Source: Oscillospiraceae bacterium
GTDB lineage: Bacteria > Bacillota > Clostridia > Oscillospirales > Ruminococcaceae
Assembly (NCBI GenBank): GCA_003531585.1
Contig: DQFX01000002.1
Location: 1 to 14,653 of the forward strand
Reading direction: 5' to 3'
DNA length: 14,653 nt
Shown here one piece after another: positions 5,993 to 13,760 of the stretch. How positions within the stretch are numbered: the first letter of the stretch is position 1; the number at the start of each line of letters is the position of its first letter. A program made the translations under genes and the position numbers. Under the pieces are notes generated by a model. That model saw only the letters and a list, made by a program, of their open reading frames with translations. It was not told the origin of the DNA and searched no databases.

Positions 5993-7822
5993 TTGTTGAA
6001 CGCTTTAAACACGGAGAGCAAAGATAACACAGTTGAAAAGGAGTCGAAAATACAGACCAAGCTGGTGGAGTGCGTACAGACGCTGTACATCAGCGACAAC
6101 GTGGACGAAGCGATAAACCGACTTCTGCAAATAATTGGAGAATTCTACAATGCGGAGCGATGCTACATTTTCGAATTCGACAATGATATGAATATTATCC
6201 ACAACACCTACGAATGGTGCGCCCAGGGCGTGGAATCCGAGCTGGAGCTGCTCAAGAATGTCGAAATGTCGGTAATAGAGCGCTGGCTTTACTACTTTGA
6301 AACCAAGGGCGAATTCTACATAAACTCCCTCAGCAGCGAGGTTTCCATTGATTCCCCGGAATTTCAGATACTCGATATACAGGGCATCAAAAGCCTTATG
6401 GCGGCTCCGCTGCGCAGCGAAAACAAGCTGGTCGGATTCATGGGCGTGGACAATCCTCAGGAAAATACAGATTCGCTGATACTCATGCGTCTGGTGTCGG
6501 CTTTTGTCGTAAACGACATGCAGAAGCGCGAGACCCTCGAACAGCGGATACTCCGCGCGATAGGAAACACCTACGTTTCAATGAATATGGTGAACTTCCG
6601 CGAGGATTCCCAGACCGAGATAAAGCACTTCGACGTCGTGGCGAAGTACGTCAGCCGCACTCACGGCGTTGCAGAGATGATGCGTTCCGCTATGACCGCT
6701 CTGACCGATGAGGAAACCCGCGCCTCTACGCTGGAATTCACCGACCTCACCACCGCGCCGGAGCGCCTGCGGGATGTCAGCGTGCTGAGTCACGATTTCC
6801 ATTCGAAAAAGCACTGGTGCAGGTGCAGTTTCTACGTCATGAACCGCGATGATGACGGAAGCGTTATCGACGCGATATTTGCAGTTCAGTACATCGACAA
6901 GGAAAAGAAGAAGGAACTGGAATACAGCCGCGCGCTGAAACGCGCCCTTGAAAACCAGAACGAAATATACGCGGAAATGCTGCATATGCAGGGCTGCGGA
7001 GTCATTGCCTCCCGGACGGACAACGACGAAATAATGACGATGAACGACGCGGCGCAGCAGCTTTTCGGAGTCACCGGAGAGGGCGCGAAACTCTGCGACG
7101 TACTGAAGCCGATAATTTCTGACAACAACGCGGGAATATTTGCGAAGCTGAATGAACTGTGCGAAACCCCTGGCGAATGCAGCTTTGAGTTCGCGGTTGA
7201 AAACTCGTCCGGAGGGCTTGTGTACGTTAAGGCAACGGCGCGCACCGTGACCCTCGCATGCGGCGACCGCATAATGATAATCACGCTCATGGACATCACT
7301 GACAAGAAGAAGCTCGAAAACCGTCTGATAGTGCTGTCCGAAATAGACGCGCTGACCTCCATCAGCAACCGCGGAAGCGAAGAGCGCCGCGCTGAAAAGC
7401 TGATAAACAGCGGCGTAAAGGGAATGTTCTGCCTGCTCGATGTGGACAAGTTCAAATCCATCAACGACAGCTTCGGGCATACAGTCGGAGACAAGGCGCT
7501 CATTGAGATCGCGGACTGCCTGCGGCGCAGCTTCACCGGCAGCGATGTGGTTATGCGCCTCGGCGGCGACGAGTTCGCGGTTTATGCAGTTGGCGTGGAG
7601 ACTGAGCGACAGGGCGCCGAGAAAATCGCGCAGTTCATCGCAAATGTCGATATGATCTGCATTCCCGAGATGGGAGACCGCAAAGTCACCGTGAGCATGG
7701 GAGCGGTCATCTGCCAGGGCGCGGGCGTTAAGTTCGACCAGCTATATCCGATGGCGGATCATGCTATGTACACCTGCAAGAACACCCCTGGGAATCAGTT
7801 CGGGTTCTACCGCGGTGAGTAG
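5993..7822 (+). CDS. GAF-PAS-PAS-GGDEF diguanylate cyclase
   Basis: A soluble signalling enzyme expected to make cyclic di-GMP from two GTP. The 609 residues contain an N-terminal GAF domain (about 20-178), a divergent PAS-like region (about 185-305), a helical linker (about 305-330), a PAS domain (about 331-435, ending in the DITDKK linker motif), and the GGDEF domain (about 445-607). The active site is intact: GGDEF at 524-528, metal ligand D483 in LLDVDKFK, and NDSFGHTVGD at 491-500. The inhibitory I-site RxxD is replaced by TGSD (515-518), so normal product feedback is probably lost. There is no membrane segment, so the input is cytoplasmic. The start is TTG at 5993, since a stop (5987-5989) closes the frame and the next in-frame ATG is at codon 66. 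It has its own promoter and terminator. An EAL partner is not in the window. Confidence 0.92.
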   Translation: MLNALNTESKDNTVEKESKIQTKLVECVQTLYISDNVDEAINRLLQIIGEFYNAERCYIFEFDNDMNIIHNTYEWCAQGVESELELLKNVEMSVIERWLYYFETKGEFYINSLSSEVSIDSPEFQILDIQGIKSLMAAPLRSENKLVGFMGVDNPQENTDSLILMRLVSAFVVNDMQKRETLEQRILRAIGNTYVSMNMVNFREDSQTEIKHFDVVAKYVSRTHGVAEMMRSAMTALTDEETRASTLEFTDLTTAPERLRDVSVLSHDFHSKKHWCRCSFYVMNRDDDGSVIDAIFAVQYIDKEKKKELEYSRALKRALENQNEIYAEMLHMQGCGVIASRTDNDEIMTMNDAAQQLFGVTGEGAKLCDVLKPIISDNNAGIFAKLNELCETPGECSFEFAVENSSGGLVYVKATARTVTLACGDRIMIITLMDITDKKKLENRLIVLSEIDALTSISNRGSEERRAEKLINSGVKGMFCLLDVDKFKSINDSFGHTVGDKALIEIADCLRRSFTGSDVVMRLGGDEFAVYAVGVETERQGAEKIAQFIANVDMICIPEMGDRKVTVSMGAVICQGAGVKFDQLYPMADHAMYTCKNTPGNQFGFYRGE

Positions 7823-7878
7823 TGATCTGCGATATTATTTGCGTTTCCTTAGCATTCAGACTCATTCTATAAACGGCG

Positions 7879-7907
7879 GCAGACCGGGGTTCCCTGGTCT
7901 GCTTTTT
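7879..7907 (+). terminator. Rho-independent terminator of the diguanylate cyclase gene
   Basis: A 10-bp stem (GCAGACCGGG with CCTGGTCTGC, one G-T pair) with loop GTTC at 7879-7902, followed by TTTTT (7903-7907). It lies 56 bp after the stop. Confidence 0.9.
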
Positions 7908-7942
7908 ATGACAGAAATTGGTATCTGGCACATCAGTATAAC

Positions 7943-7964
7943 GCTCTGCATATGCTCTGCATAT
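7943..7964. repeat. Exact tandem duplication of an 11-mer
   Basis: GCTCTGCATAT occurs twice in a row (7943-7953 and 7954-7964). It lies about 85 bp upstream of the -35 of the next gene. It may be a replication slip or a phased binding site. Confidence 0.6.
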
Positions 7965-7976
7965 ATTATGTAGTTG

Positions 7977-7995
7977 ATTTTGTAAAAAACAAAAT
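7977..7995. repeat. Inverted repeat ATTTTGT-N5-ACAAAAT
   Basis: Perfect 7-bp arms (7977-7983 and 7989-7995) around AAAAA. AT-rich, so chance is possible. It lies 52 bp upstream of the next -35 and could be an operator. Confidence 0.35.
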
Positions 7996-8047
7996 GACTT
8001 GTTCCATGTGTTTTATGAACTATGAACAAAAAAATTTTCATCGGGTA

Positions 8048-8076
8048 TTGAAGTTTGAGGATTAATATGTTATAAT
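8048..8076 (+). promoter_or_regulatory. Promoter of the FapA-like gene
   Basis: TTGAAG (8048-8053), 17-bp spacer, TATAAT (8071-8076) with an extended -10 TG at 8068-8069. The predicted start near 8083 coincides with the left arm of a 6-bp hairpin (TAATAC 8083-8088, GTATTA 8099-8104), so the transcript may begin with a stem. The leader is about 72 nt. Confidence 0.75.
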
Positions 8077-8154
8077 AAGATGTAATACAGTTTTCACAGT
8101 ATTATCGCAGAACACAAATATGTCAGTGAGATAATTCAGAATGGCGGTGAGATA

Positions 8155-9678
8155 ATGGCGTTTGATGCCGGATATGCAGACAAGATCAACAATGCACTGG
8201 AGGAATACCGCCAGGACGAAAGCGAAATGCGCCAGAACGCGCCCGGAGCTGAGAATTTCAACACAGAGGCAGAGGGTCAAAAAACCCCTGAAATAAAAAA
8301 GGAGCCCGTGGACGGCTCGGTGGAGATAACCTTCGACCCCGATGGAATGACCGCAAACATGATTCTCCACAAAGCGTACAACGGCGGCAGGCCGGTCACG
8401 GCTGCGATAGTCATGGCAGAGCTGCTCAAAAAGGGAATCAACACCGGAATCGACGATCTTGACATCAAGGATATGGTCGATGGCGGGGTGTACGAGACCC
8501 CGATATGCGTAGCCCGCGCTATCCCGCCCAAGCGCGGCGAGAACGGCTCTATAAGCTTCCGCTACGAGAAAAAGCGCGTCCCGAAGCCGCAGCACGATGA
8601 ATTCGGCGTGGCGGATTTCCGAGAGCTGAACCTTATCGTGCCCATACACAAGGGCGACATCATCGCCGATATAAAGCAGCCGACTCCCGGCGAACCCGGC
8701 GTGAACATCTTCGGCAGAGCCATCATGCCGGAACCCGGAAAAATGCCGAACATCACAGTCGGCAAGAACACGCTGATGACCGCAGACGGCAAGTACATCG
8801 TCTCCGCATGCGACGGACATATTATGTACGGCACGGGCTGCTTCAACGTCGAGGATACTGTCACAGTGAAATCCGACCTTGATATCTCAGTCGGCAACAT
8901 CGACTTTTTCGGAGATATATACATCAAGGGCAACGTTATGGAGGGCTTCTCGGTCAAGGCGGGAAGATCGCTTAAAATTGAGGGCACCGTGTTCAGCGCA
9001 GACCTCGCCGCCGGCGGCGACATCACGATAAACGGCGGCGCCATCAACTCCCGAATAAAGAGCGACGGAAACGTCAAGATAGGATTCTGCGAAAACACCG
9101 ACATCAAGGCGGACGGCAACGTGGAATCCGCGCAGTTCGCATTCTGTTCGGTATTCTGCTACGGCGAGCTCATTGCCAAGGGCAAGACCGGAGTTATCAC
9201 CGGCGGCACGATAACCTGCATGAAGGACGTCACCGCAGGCGTGATAGGCTCCGAGAAGTACACCGCCACTGAAATCAACATCGGCGACGGATCAGTCACA
9301 TGCGCCAGAAAGCGCGCCGCCGAGGACGAACTCAAGACCGTTGTAGACATCTACGAACAGGCCTCCAAGAACGTTGACTTCCTCAAAATGCGCAAGAAAT
9401 GCCAGGGCGGGCGGCTGACCGACGTACAATCCAAGCAGATGAAAACCGAAACGCAGAACAAGGTGTTCTACTCCGTCAAGCGCAAGGAGCTGGAGGAGTA
9501 CATAGCACAGCTTGAGGCCGACCTCAAGCACCGCGACGACCTCTGCGCAAAGGTCACCGGCACGATCTTCCCGGGCAGCAAGTTCTGCATAAACTACCTC
9601 ACGCTGGACGCAACCGAGGTTTACAACCGCTCAAAGGTGTGCGTTATCAACGACACGATACAGGTAGTCCCGATGTAA
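8155..9678 (+). CDS. DUF342 / FapA-family protein
   Basis: A 507-residue member of the FapA (DUF342) family, proteins with a right-handed parallel beta-helix that are linked in some bacteria to flagellar assembly or to polymer-forming, bactofilin-like roles; the biochemical function is not settled. Seen here: a polar, disordered N-terminus (about 1-55); an N-terminal alpha/beta region (about 56-150); the family core with GDIIADIKQPTPGEPGVNIFG (about 167-187); a beta-helix of repeated GDI/GNV turns (about 235-385, such as GDIYIKGNV, AGGDITINGGA, SDGNVKIG, ADGNV); a coiled coil (about 386-465); and a short C-terminal beta segment. There is no signal peptide or membrane segment. The ATG is preceded by GGCGGTGA at suitable spacing. 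It has its own promoter and terminator. The gene follows a diguanylate cyclase, but in a separate transcript; a link to surface or motility functions is inference. Confidence 0.88.
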   Translation: MAFDAGYADKINNALEEYRQDESEMRQNAPGAENFNTEAEGQKTPEIKKEPVDGSVEITFDPDGMTANMILHKAYNGGRPVTAAIVMAELLKKGINTGIDDLDIKDMVDGGVYETPICVARAIPPKRGENGSISFRYEKKRVPKPQHDEFGVADFRELNLIVPIHKGDIIADIKQPTPGEPGVNIFGRAIMPEPGKMPNITVGKNTLMTADGKYIVSACDGHIMYGTGCFNVEDTVTVKSDLDISVGNIDFFGDIYIKGNVMEGFSVKAGRSLKIEGTVFSADLAAGGDITINGGAINSRIKSDGNVKIGFCENTDIKADGNVESAQFAFCSVFCYGELIAKGKTGVITGGTITCMKDVTAGVIGSEKYTATEINIGDGSVTCARKRAAEDELKTVVDIYEQASKNVDFLKMRKKCQGGRLTDVQSKQMKTETQNKVFYSVKRKELEEYIAQLEADLKHRDDLCAKVTGTIFPGSKFCINYLTLDATEVYNRSKVCVINDTIQVVPM

Positions 9679-9684
9679 TTCCAG

Positions 9685-9714
9685 ACCGCTTTGCAGCAAT
9701 GCGGAGCGGTTTTT
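9685..9714 (+). terminator. Rho-independent terminator of the FapA-like gene
   Basis: An 11-bp stem (ACCGCTTTGCA with TGCGGAGCGGT, two G-T pairs) closed by a GCAA tetraloop, with T tail TTTT (9711-9714) after the stem's final T. It lies 6 bp after the stop. Confidence 0.9.
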
Positions 9715-9741
9715 ACCTACTGAATGTGTAAACGTTTTAAC

Positions 9742-9745
9742 GGAG
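9742..9745 (+). promoter_or_regulatory. Ribosome binding site deciding the HD-protein start
   Basis: GGAG, 8 nt before the ATG at 9754. An in-frame ATG at 9724 lies only 9 bp after the upstream terminator T tail and has no ribosome site. Confidence 0.6.
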
Positions 9746-9753
9746 AACTGCTC

Positions 9754-10302
9754 ATGACTGACAGGAACAACATACGCACCTGGAGCGGCGTTTTTTTCTC
9801 GCCCCTCGACCCCAGGCCCGAGAATATCCTCCCGCAGGACATCGCTCATGCGCTGTCGCTGCTGTGCCGCGCCAACGGACATTTCCGATGCTTCTATTCC
9901 GTGGGTCAGCACTGCCTTGCGTGCTGCGACGAGGCTTGCGCCCGGGGGCTTTCCAGGGAGGTCAGGCTCGCCTGCCTGCTCCACGACGCTAGCGAGGCGT
10001 TCATTTCGGACATCACCCGCCCGGTGAAACATAACCTCCCGGAGTACCTCGTTATTGAGAAACGGCTCCAGGACACGATTTACCGGAGGTTCGGGATAGA
10101 CCCGGAGGACGCGGAGGTCATGCGGAACGTTTCCGCGATAGACGACGCAATGCTGTATCACGAGTTCCTCGCGCTCAGCGGATATCCGCTGTACGACAGC
10201 GTTCCTGAAATAGCCTCTCAGCCAGTGTTCGGATTCAGACCATTTGAGGAAACCGAAAAAAGCTACCTTGAAATATTATATAAATTAACGGAGGACAAAT
10301 AA
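9754..10302 (+). CDS. HD-domain phosphohydrolase, YfbR/YfdR-like 5'-nucleotidase family
   Basis: A predicted cytoplasmic metal-dependent phosphohydrolase. The 182 residues fit the short single-domain YfbR/YfdR proteins (about 180-200). Metal and active-site residues seen: H53 in YSVGQHC, the HD pair H77-D78 in LLHDASEAF, E81 and D86 in the stretch leading to ITRPVKH, and D130 in AIDDAML. The HDASE...D...PVK pattern is that of E. coli YfbR, a 5'-deoxynucleotidase; the SVGQH and ITRPVK regions also resemble YfdR. The specific nucleotide is therefore not certain. I prefer the ATG at 9754 because of the ribosome site; a ten-residue longer form from 9724 is possible. The stop overlaps the GH2 start by one base (TAATG), so the two are translationally coupled. 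I see no clear promoter between the upstream terminator and this gene; expression may rely on readthrough or a weak promoter. Confidence 0.85.
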   Translation: MTDRNNIRTWSGVFFSPLDPRPENILPQDIAHALSLLCRANGHFRCFYSVGQHCLACCDEACARGLSREVRLACLLHDASEAFISDITRPVKHNLPEYLVIEKRLQDTIYRRFGIDPEDAEVMRNVSAIDDAMLYHEFLALSGYPLYDSVPEIASQPVFGFRPFEETEKSYLEILYKLTEDK

Positions 10303-13300
10303 TGACCGCTCAGAATATCCTGTTCAACGACGGCTGGCAGTTCTGCCTGTGCGATATCGGCACGGAGCTTTCCGCGCTTCCAGGCAGGCACTGGTACGAT
10401 GTGGAGTTACCGCACGACTGGCTGATAAACGACACGTCGAAGCTCTACGAGACCGGCGAGGGCTGGTACAGGCGTTCCCTCCCCTGCTCTGCGGAACAGC
10501 TTTCGGGCAGGGTGCTGCTCAATTTTGACGGCGTTTATATGAACTCCACACTGTTCGTCAACGGAAAGGAAGTCGGCTCCTGGACCTACGGCTACTCCGC
10601 GTTTGAGCACGATATCACCGATTTTCTCCACGAGGGAGAAAACGAACTGCTGCTCAGGGTCTCCCACCAGTCGCCGAATACCCGCTGGTACTCCGGCGCG
10701 GGAATTTTCCGCGACGTTATGCTGAAACTCCGCCCGGCTGCCTATATCGGCACGAACGGCGTTTATATCCACTCCGCGCCTCAGCCGGAGGGCGGCTGGA
10801 CGACTGAAGTCGAGACCGATGTAGTCGGCGAGGCCTCGGATATCCGAATGCTTCTGGAGGTATTCGACCCGGCAGGCGCCAGCATGGGCGGCTACGGTCT
10901 GGAAGCGCATTTTGACGGCGGCCACGAAAAGTTCACCTCGTCGTTCAACTCCACCGACCCGGAGCTATGGAGCGTCGAGGATCCCATGCTCTACACTCTG
11001 AAAATAAGCCTTTACAGCGGCTCCGAGCTGCTGGACTGCGTAAACGAGACCTTCGGCTACCGCACCGCGGAATTCGACCCGGACAGAGGGTTCCTGCTCA
11101 ACGGCGAGCCTGTGAAGCTCCACGGAGTGTGCATGCACCACGACCTCGGCGCGCTCGGCTCTGCGCTGAATGAAGCGGCTCTGGCGCGGCAGCTCCGCAT
11201 TATGAAGGAGATGGGCGTGAACGCCATACGCACCTCGCACAACATGCCGGCGCGTCAGCTTGTGCAGCTCTGCGACGAGATGGGTCTGCTGGTGGACAGC
11301 GAAGCCTTCGACATGTGGGAGAAGCCCAAGACCGAATTCGACAACCACCGCTTCTTCACAGAGCACGCCGAGCGCGACGTCAGAAGCTGGATAGAGCGCG
11401 ACCGCAATCACCCCTGCATTATAATGTGGAGCATAGGCAACGAGATAAACGACACCATCGACCCGCACGGTCTGGACATCACCAAGCGCCTTTATGAGTA
11501 CGTCCTGAAATACGACCCCAAGGGCAACGCCGCGCCAACGATAGGCTCCAACTACATGGGCGACGAGAACGCGCAAAAATGCTCCGACGTAGTCAAGCTC
11601 GCAGGCTACAACTACTCCGAGTACCTCTACGACGAGCACCACGCAAAATACCCCGGCTGGGTGATATACGGCAGTGAGACCGCTTCGGCAGTGCGCTCCC
11701 GCGGAATATACAGATTCCCGGCGGAGCTTCCGCTGCTCACCGGGGAGGACTGCCAGTGTTCCTCGCTGGATAACAGCGTTGTCGGCTGGGGAAGCTCCGC
11801 TATGAAATCATGGCGGCTCGACCGCGACTGCCCGTTCTGCTGCGGACAGTTCATCTGGACAGGCTTCGACTACATCGGCGAGCCTACGCCCTACAACACC
11901 AAGAACAGCTACTTCGGCATTGTCGACACGGCGGGATTCCCCAAGGATATCTACTACTTCTATCAGAGCGTGTGGCTAAGCCCGGAGCAGAAAAAGGTAC
12001 TGCACATAGTTCCGTCTTACTGGGACTTTATCCCCGGTCAGGAGATAGACGTGCTGATATACTCCAACGCCCGCGATGTGGAGCTTTTCCTGAACGGGAA
12101 ATCAGTCGGCACACATGTCATGGAACTTGAGACCAGCCAGGATATGCGCGCTCATTTCAAGGTGCCGTTCGAGCCGGGAGTCCTCCGCGTAGTAGGGCAT
12201 TTCGCGGACGGTTCGGAATGCTCCGAGGTGCTGCATACTCCGTCCGACCCGGCTGCGGTCGTGCTGACCTCCGATAAGGAAACGCTCCTTGCGGACGGCA
12301 GGGATATCGCATTCGTTGAAATATCCACCGTGGACGTGAACGGCATTCCCGTGGGCAACGCCAGAAACCGTATCCGCGTGGAGGTCTCCGGCGCAGGCCG
12401 GCTTGTCGGGCTTGACAACGGCGATTCCACCGACTACGACAGCTACAAGGGCGATAACCGCAGACTGTTTTCCGGAAAGCTCCTTGCGATGATAGAGAGC
12501 ACCCTGGAACCCGGCGAAATCACCGTCCGTGCGTACTCCGAGGGGCTTGAGAACGCTGAACTCCGGCTTGTCTCCGAGAACTGCGGGGAAGTCAGCGGCG
12601 TCAGCGTTGTGACTGAGAATAAGTTCCCGGCGGTATGCCGGGCTTACACCGGGGAAGTCCCCGCAAGGCTGCTGCTCCCGGAAGTCGATGTAAACAGCTT
12701 CGATCCGGAGCGCCGTTCGGCTGAGATACGTGCGAAACTCCTGCCGGAAAACTGCACCTACGACGACATAAGCTGGAGCGTAGTCCGCAGGAACGGAGTG
12801 GAGAGCAACCTCGCGCAGGTCGAGGGCAGCGGCCGCAGCGCGGTAGTCACCGCGAAGGGAGACGGCGAATTCTTCGTGCGTGCGATGGTTCACAACGGCG
12901 CGGAGCACCCGCAGGTCATCGCGGATATTCCGTTCACTGCCGAGGGACTGGGCGCGGCAGTCCGGGACGCTTACAGCTTCATCTCGGCGAGCACGCTCGA
13001 CAGCTCCAACGTGCCGACCAACATCATCGAGGACGGCGCGCTCTCCAATTTTGACGGCAGAACGGTCATGACCTACAGCGACATCGACTTCGGCAAGACT
13101 GGTTCGCAGATAATCTCGCTGTCGGTCGGGACATGCTTCGACATGCCGGTCGAGGTCTGGGAAGGAACCCCGGACGACGGCAAGCTGATATGCCGCGTGG
13201 ATTTCGGAAACAACGGGCACTGGTGCGGTTTCGCGGGGCAGGATTTCGCGCTTGCGGAGCGCCTGACCGGAGTGTGCACGATAAGCGTTGTTATCGACAG

Positions 13301-13703
13301 CCGCGTTATCTTCGGCGGATTCTCGTTCGTGCCGATCGAGAGAGCCTACGACACCAACTGGGTCGGCGAGGCTGACAGCGTTTACGGCGACGACTACCGC
13401 ATAGACGGCAGGCGCGTCGCGGACATCGGAAACAATGTAATAATCAATTACGAGGGGCTGGACTTCGGCGAGGGCGGCTCCGAGGCGCTGATAATCAGCG
13501 GCGAAACCGGAAATCCGATGAACCAGATCCAGCTCAGGTACACCCCGGCGGGCGGCGCGCAGAAAACTGTCCTGCTTGAATTCCAGCAGGACGGCGGCAG
13601 GGAGCAGCGGTTTGATATCCCGAAGCTCAGCGGCTTGAATGACGTAAGTTTCGTGTTTATGCCGGGTTCAAGATTTGACTTCGACTGGTTCAGATTTGAG
13701 TGA
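10302..13703 (+). CDS. Glycoside hydrolase family 2 (beta-galactosidase-like) with tandem C-terminal modules
   Basis: An 1133-residue retaining beta-glycosidase. Order: GH2 sugar-binding N-terminal sandwich (about 5-145, with ELPHDW at 35-40 and SGAGIFRDV at 131-139); Ig-like domain (about 150-258); TIM barrel (about 260-560) with KLHGVCMHHD at 272-281, TSHNMP at 311-316, acid/base E381 in SIGNE, nucleophile E459 in YGSET, and FIWTGFDYIGE at 517-527; DUF4982-like and Ig/Big-like sandwiches (about 565-880); then two related CBM6-like beta-sandwich modules (about 890-1012 and 1016-1133), each with an LDFG/IDFG...GS turn and a closing GFSF or WFRF. The ATG has GGAGG 7 nt upstream and overlaps the preceding stop. 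There is no signal peptide, so the enzyme is probably cytoplasmic and acts on imported oligosaccharides. Beta-galactosidase is most likely; beta-glucuronidase or another GH2 activity cannot be excluded. No sugar transporter is adjacent. Confidence 0.92.
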   Translation: MTAQNILFNDGWQFCLCDIGTELSALPGRHWYDVELPHDWLINDTSKLYETGEGWYRRSLPCSAEQLSGRVLLNFDGVYMNSTLFVNGKEVGSWTYGYSAFEHDITDFLHEGENELLLRVSHQSPNTRWYSGAGIFRDVMLKLRPAAYIGTNGVYIHSAPQPEGGWTTEVETDVVGEASDIRMLLEVFDPAGASMGGYGLEAHFDGGHEKFTSSFNSTDPELWSVEDPMLYTLKISLYSGSELLDCVNETFGYRTAEFDPDRGFLLNGEPVKLHGVCMHHDLGALGSALNEAALARQLRIMKEMGVNAIRTSHNMPARQLVQLCDEMGLLVDSEAFDMWEKPKTEFDNHRFFTEHAERDVRSWIERDRNHPCIIMWSIGNEINDTIDPHGLDITKRLYEYVLKYDPKGNAAPTIGSNYMGDENAQKCSDVVKLAGYNYSEYLYDEHHAKYPGWVIYGSETASAVRSRGIYRFPAELPLLTGEDCQCSSLDNSVVGWGSSAMKSWRLDRDCPFCCGQFIWTGFDYIGEPTPYNTKNSYFGIVDTAGFPKDIYYFYQSVWLSPEQKKVLHIVPSYWDFIPGQEIDVLIYSNARDVELFLNGKSVGTHVMELETSQDMRAHFKVPFEPGVLRVVGHFADGSECSEVLHTPSDPAAVVLTSDKETLLADGRDIAFVEISTVDVNGIPVGNARNRIRVEVSGAGRLVGLDNGDSTDYDSYKGDNRRLFSGKLLAMIESTLEPGEITVRAYSEGLENAELRLVSENCGEVSGVSVVTENKFPAVCRAYTGEVPARLLLPEVDVNSFDPERRSAEIRAKLLPENCTYDDISWSVVRRNGVESNLAQVEGSGRSAVVTAKGDGEFFVRAMVHNGAEHPQVIADIPFTAEGLGAAVRDAYSFISASTLDSSNVPTNIIEDGALSNFDGRTVMTYSDIDFGKTGSQIISLSVGTCFDMPVEVWEGTPDDGKLICRVDFGNNGHWCGFAGQDFALAERLTGVCTISVVIDSRVIFGGFSFVPIERAYDTNWVGEADSVYGDDYRIDGRRVADIGNNVIINYEGLDFGEGGSEALIISGETGNPMNQIQLRYTPAGGAQKTVLLEFQQDGGREQRFDIPKLSGLNDVSFVFMPGSRFDFDWFRFE

Positions 13704-13716
13704 GATCTGGTCGGAT

Positions 13717-13760
13717 TTTGTAACCAATTTGTAAGAATATTGTAACCGTTTTGCTATTGC
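13717..13760 (+). promoter_or_regulatory. Four tandem 11-bp units, candidate OmpR/PhoB-type operator
   Basis: TTGTAA occurs at 13718, 13729 and 13740, each exactly 11 bp apart, and a degenerate TTGCTA follows in phase at 13751. As 11-mers the units are TTTGTAACCAA, TTTGTAAGAAT, ATTGTAACCGT and TTTGCTATTGC. The last unit runs into the -35 of the next promoter. Direct repeats with 11-bp period just upstream of -35 are characteristic of response regulators of the OmpR/PhoB family, such as Pho boxes (read on the minus strand: GTTACAA). The regulator itself is not in the window. Confidence 0.65.

Larger units (their letters stand above)
7908..8047. other. AT-rich spacer upstream of the FapA-like gene
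   Basis: No gene is seen. It holds a tandem duplication and a 7-bp inverted repeat, listed separately. I looked for a cyclic di-GMP (GEMM) riboswitch between the GGDEF and DUF342 genes and found no matching conserved core. Confidence 0.5.

Noticed and set aside
6578..7480. A 300-codon minus-strand frame inside the diguanylate cyclase gene
   Set aside because: It is a shadow of a clearly recognised GAF/PAS/GGDEF gene. It has no motif and no ribosome site.
7908..8154. A cyclic di-GMP riboswitch between the diguanylate cyclase and FapA-like genes
   Set aside because: No GEMM-type conserved core or tetraloop-receptor pattern was seen. The leader is only about 72 nt.
12102..13220. A 372-codon minus-strand frame inside the GH2 gene
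   Set aside because: It is an antisense shadow in GC-rich coding sequence, composition-driven, with no recognisable domain.
13691..13718. A terminator after the GH2 gene (CAGAT/ATCTG stem then GGTCGGATTTT)
   Set aside because: The stem is 5 bp, AT-rich and overlaps the stop codon, and the T run is short and displaced. GH2 transcription may read on toward the next gene.
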